Positions 63,557-64,000 of a DNA stretch of 64,000 bases are shown here, piece by piece; the stretch's first letter is position 1; every line of letters starts with the position of its first letter. The notes beneath the pieces are model-generated. The model was not told the origin of the DNA. It saw only the letters and a list, made by a program, of their open reading frames with translations, and did not search any database. Made by a program: the position numbers and the translations under genes. Source of the DNA: Parvularculaceae bacterium (GTDB taxonomy: Bacteria; Pseudomonadota; Alphaproteobacteria; Caulobacterales; Parvularculaceae); contig JAGRDS010000001.1 in NCBI GenBank assembly GCA_020446945.1, positions 465,972 through 529,971 of the forward strand. Reading direction: 5' to 3'.

Positions 63557-64000
63557 TTGAACGCCGTTGAGATCGAAGAGGCTATATCCAACCTTGCCGA
63601 GCAGCCGTTCGACGCCGAGGAGTTCCCCTTCGCGTTCTTGGAGGCGTTCGGCAACAAGGCCACGACGATCAAGCGCCTGCGATCCGGCACGTCCAACAAA
63701 TCGGATGTTGACGGCGTTCTTCAGACCAATAACATCCACCTCAAGGTCGCTGAAGATGGCGCGGTTGCAGATGCCCTTGCGGCCCTGAAGAGTAGCCCCG
63801 CTACGACGAAAGCCCGTGCAAAATTCATCCTCGCCACCGATGGGAAGGACTTTCAGGCCGAAGACCTGAACAGTGGCGAGGTCATCGTTTGCGAGTACCC
63901 CGACTTTCCCGATCATTTCGGTTTTTTCCTTCCGCTCGCGGGCATCAGCACCGTCAAGCAAATCCGCGAAAGCGCCTTCGACATCAAGGCGACGGGCCGT
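63557..64000 (+). CDS. N-terminal fragment of a large class I DNA methyltransferase (MmeI/PglX-like), continues beyond window
   Basis: An open frame of 148 codons runs from a TTG at 63557, with GGAGGA seven bases upstream, to the end of the window. The residues (NAVEIEEAISNLAEQPFDAE, FPFAFLEAFGNKATTIKRL, TNNIHLKVAEDG, FILATDGKDFQAEDLNSGE, DFPDHFGFFLPLAGI, IRESAFDIKATGR) match the N-terminus of large SAM-dependent DNA methyltransferases related to MmeI and PglX that occur in restriction, BREX and DISARM-type loci. The place where MmeI has its D...ExK nuclease motif reads SDVDGVLQTNNIHLK, with His for the Glu. No ATG is in frame upstream. Confidence 0.85.
   Translation, partial: MNAVEIEEAISNLAEQPFDAEEFPFAFLEAFGNKATTIKRLRSGTSNKSDVDGVLQTNNIHLKVAEDGAVADALAALKSSPATTKARAKFILATDGKDFQAEDLNSGEVIVCEYPDFPDHFGFFLPLAGISTVKQIRESAFDIKATGR

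Larger units (their letters stand above)
59420..64000 (+). mobile_element. Left part of a genomic island inserted at tRNA-Thr
   Basis: The intact tRNA-Thr is followed at once by a P4-type integrase in the same direction, then an unknown protein, an AlpA-type regulator, a HTH/zinc-ribbon protein, a second tyrosine recombinase and the start of a large DNA methyltransferase. None are core genes, and 60.8-61.75 kb looks more AT-rich by eye than the flanks. The left attachment site should lie in the 3' half of the tRNA, from about 59420. The right boundary and attR are outside the window. Confidence 0.88.

Overview
The window looks like ordinary chromosome of a GC-rich alphaproteobacterium, with the left end of an integrated genomic island at its right edge. 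The lineage is inferred from gene content and order: tsaB-rimI-fur, ubiE-ubiB with coaBC, trpF/trpB/trpA with accD-folC, RegB/RegA beside an SCO1/SenC protein, sdhCDA...sdhB, and a Fur of the alphaproteobacterial Fur/Mur type. A TonB-dependent receptor, an intracellular PHA depolymerase and a TPR-sulfotransferase suggest an aquatic, Caulobacterales/Hyphomonadales/Parvularculales-like heterotroph, but no rRNA gene is present to settle this.

Layout. 1-10.7 kb: a DUF1223 fragment, a diiron ferritin-like protein, fur-rimI-tsaB, a nitroreductase, NfuA, the malic enzyme MaeB, CoaBC, and UbiB/UbiE. 10.9-18.7 kb: ihfB, lapA and the trpF-B-A/accD/folC run, which also contains a periplasmic histidine phosphatase and a fatty acid desaturase. 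18.7-27.6 kb: an M16 peptidase, the redox regulators RegA/RegB with a divergent SCO1-type copper lipoprotein, PHA depolymerase, an outer-membrane barrel protein and malate dehydrogenase. 27.6-39.3 kb: an AlgD-like sugar dehydrogenase plus glycosyltransferase, a small SET protein, rimM-trmD-rplS, a TonB receptor, zapE, and an arsR-arsI-arsC-aqpS arsenic cluster with a palindromic operator over the arsR start. 39.5-47.1 kb: a TPR-sulfotransferase and a succinate dehydrogenase locus in which three genes separate sdhA from sdhB. 47.1-54.1 kb: a YbjN-like protein, a helical protein whose ribosome-binding site lies in a hairpin, an amidohydrolase, DUF3297, a retropepsin-like protein, an Ada zinc-domain/2OG-Fe(II) oxygenase fusion and an AgcS symporter. 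54.4-59.3 kb: rpmI-rplT and pheS-(unknown membrane protein)-pheT.

From 59.4 kb a tRNA-Thr(CGT) is followed by a P4-type integrase and cargo: an unknown protein ending in a tail like that of single-stranded DNA-binding protein (SSB), an AlpA-type regulator, a HTH/zinc-ribbon protein, a second tyrosine recombinase, and the first 148 codons of a large MmeI/PglX-like DNA methyltransferase that starts at a TTG and runs off the window. This is the likely entry to a defence island and the most interesting part of the window, although its core lies beyond the right edge.

Central metabolism links several blocks: MaeB, Mdh and Sdh are TCA or anaplerotic enzymes, UbiE/UbiB make the quinone that Sdh reduces, and RegB carries the quinone-site and redox-Cys motifs through which that family senses the quinone pool. 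All functional calls come from reading motifs and family resemblance in the translated sequence; no database search was run.
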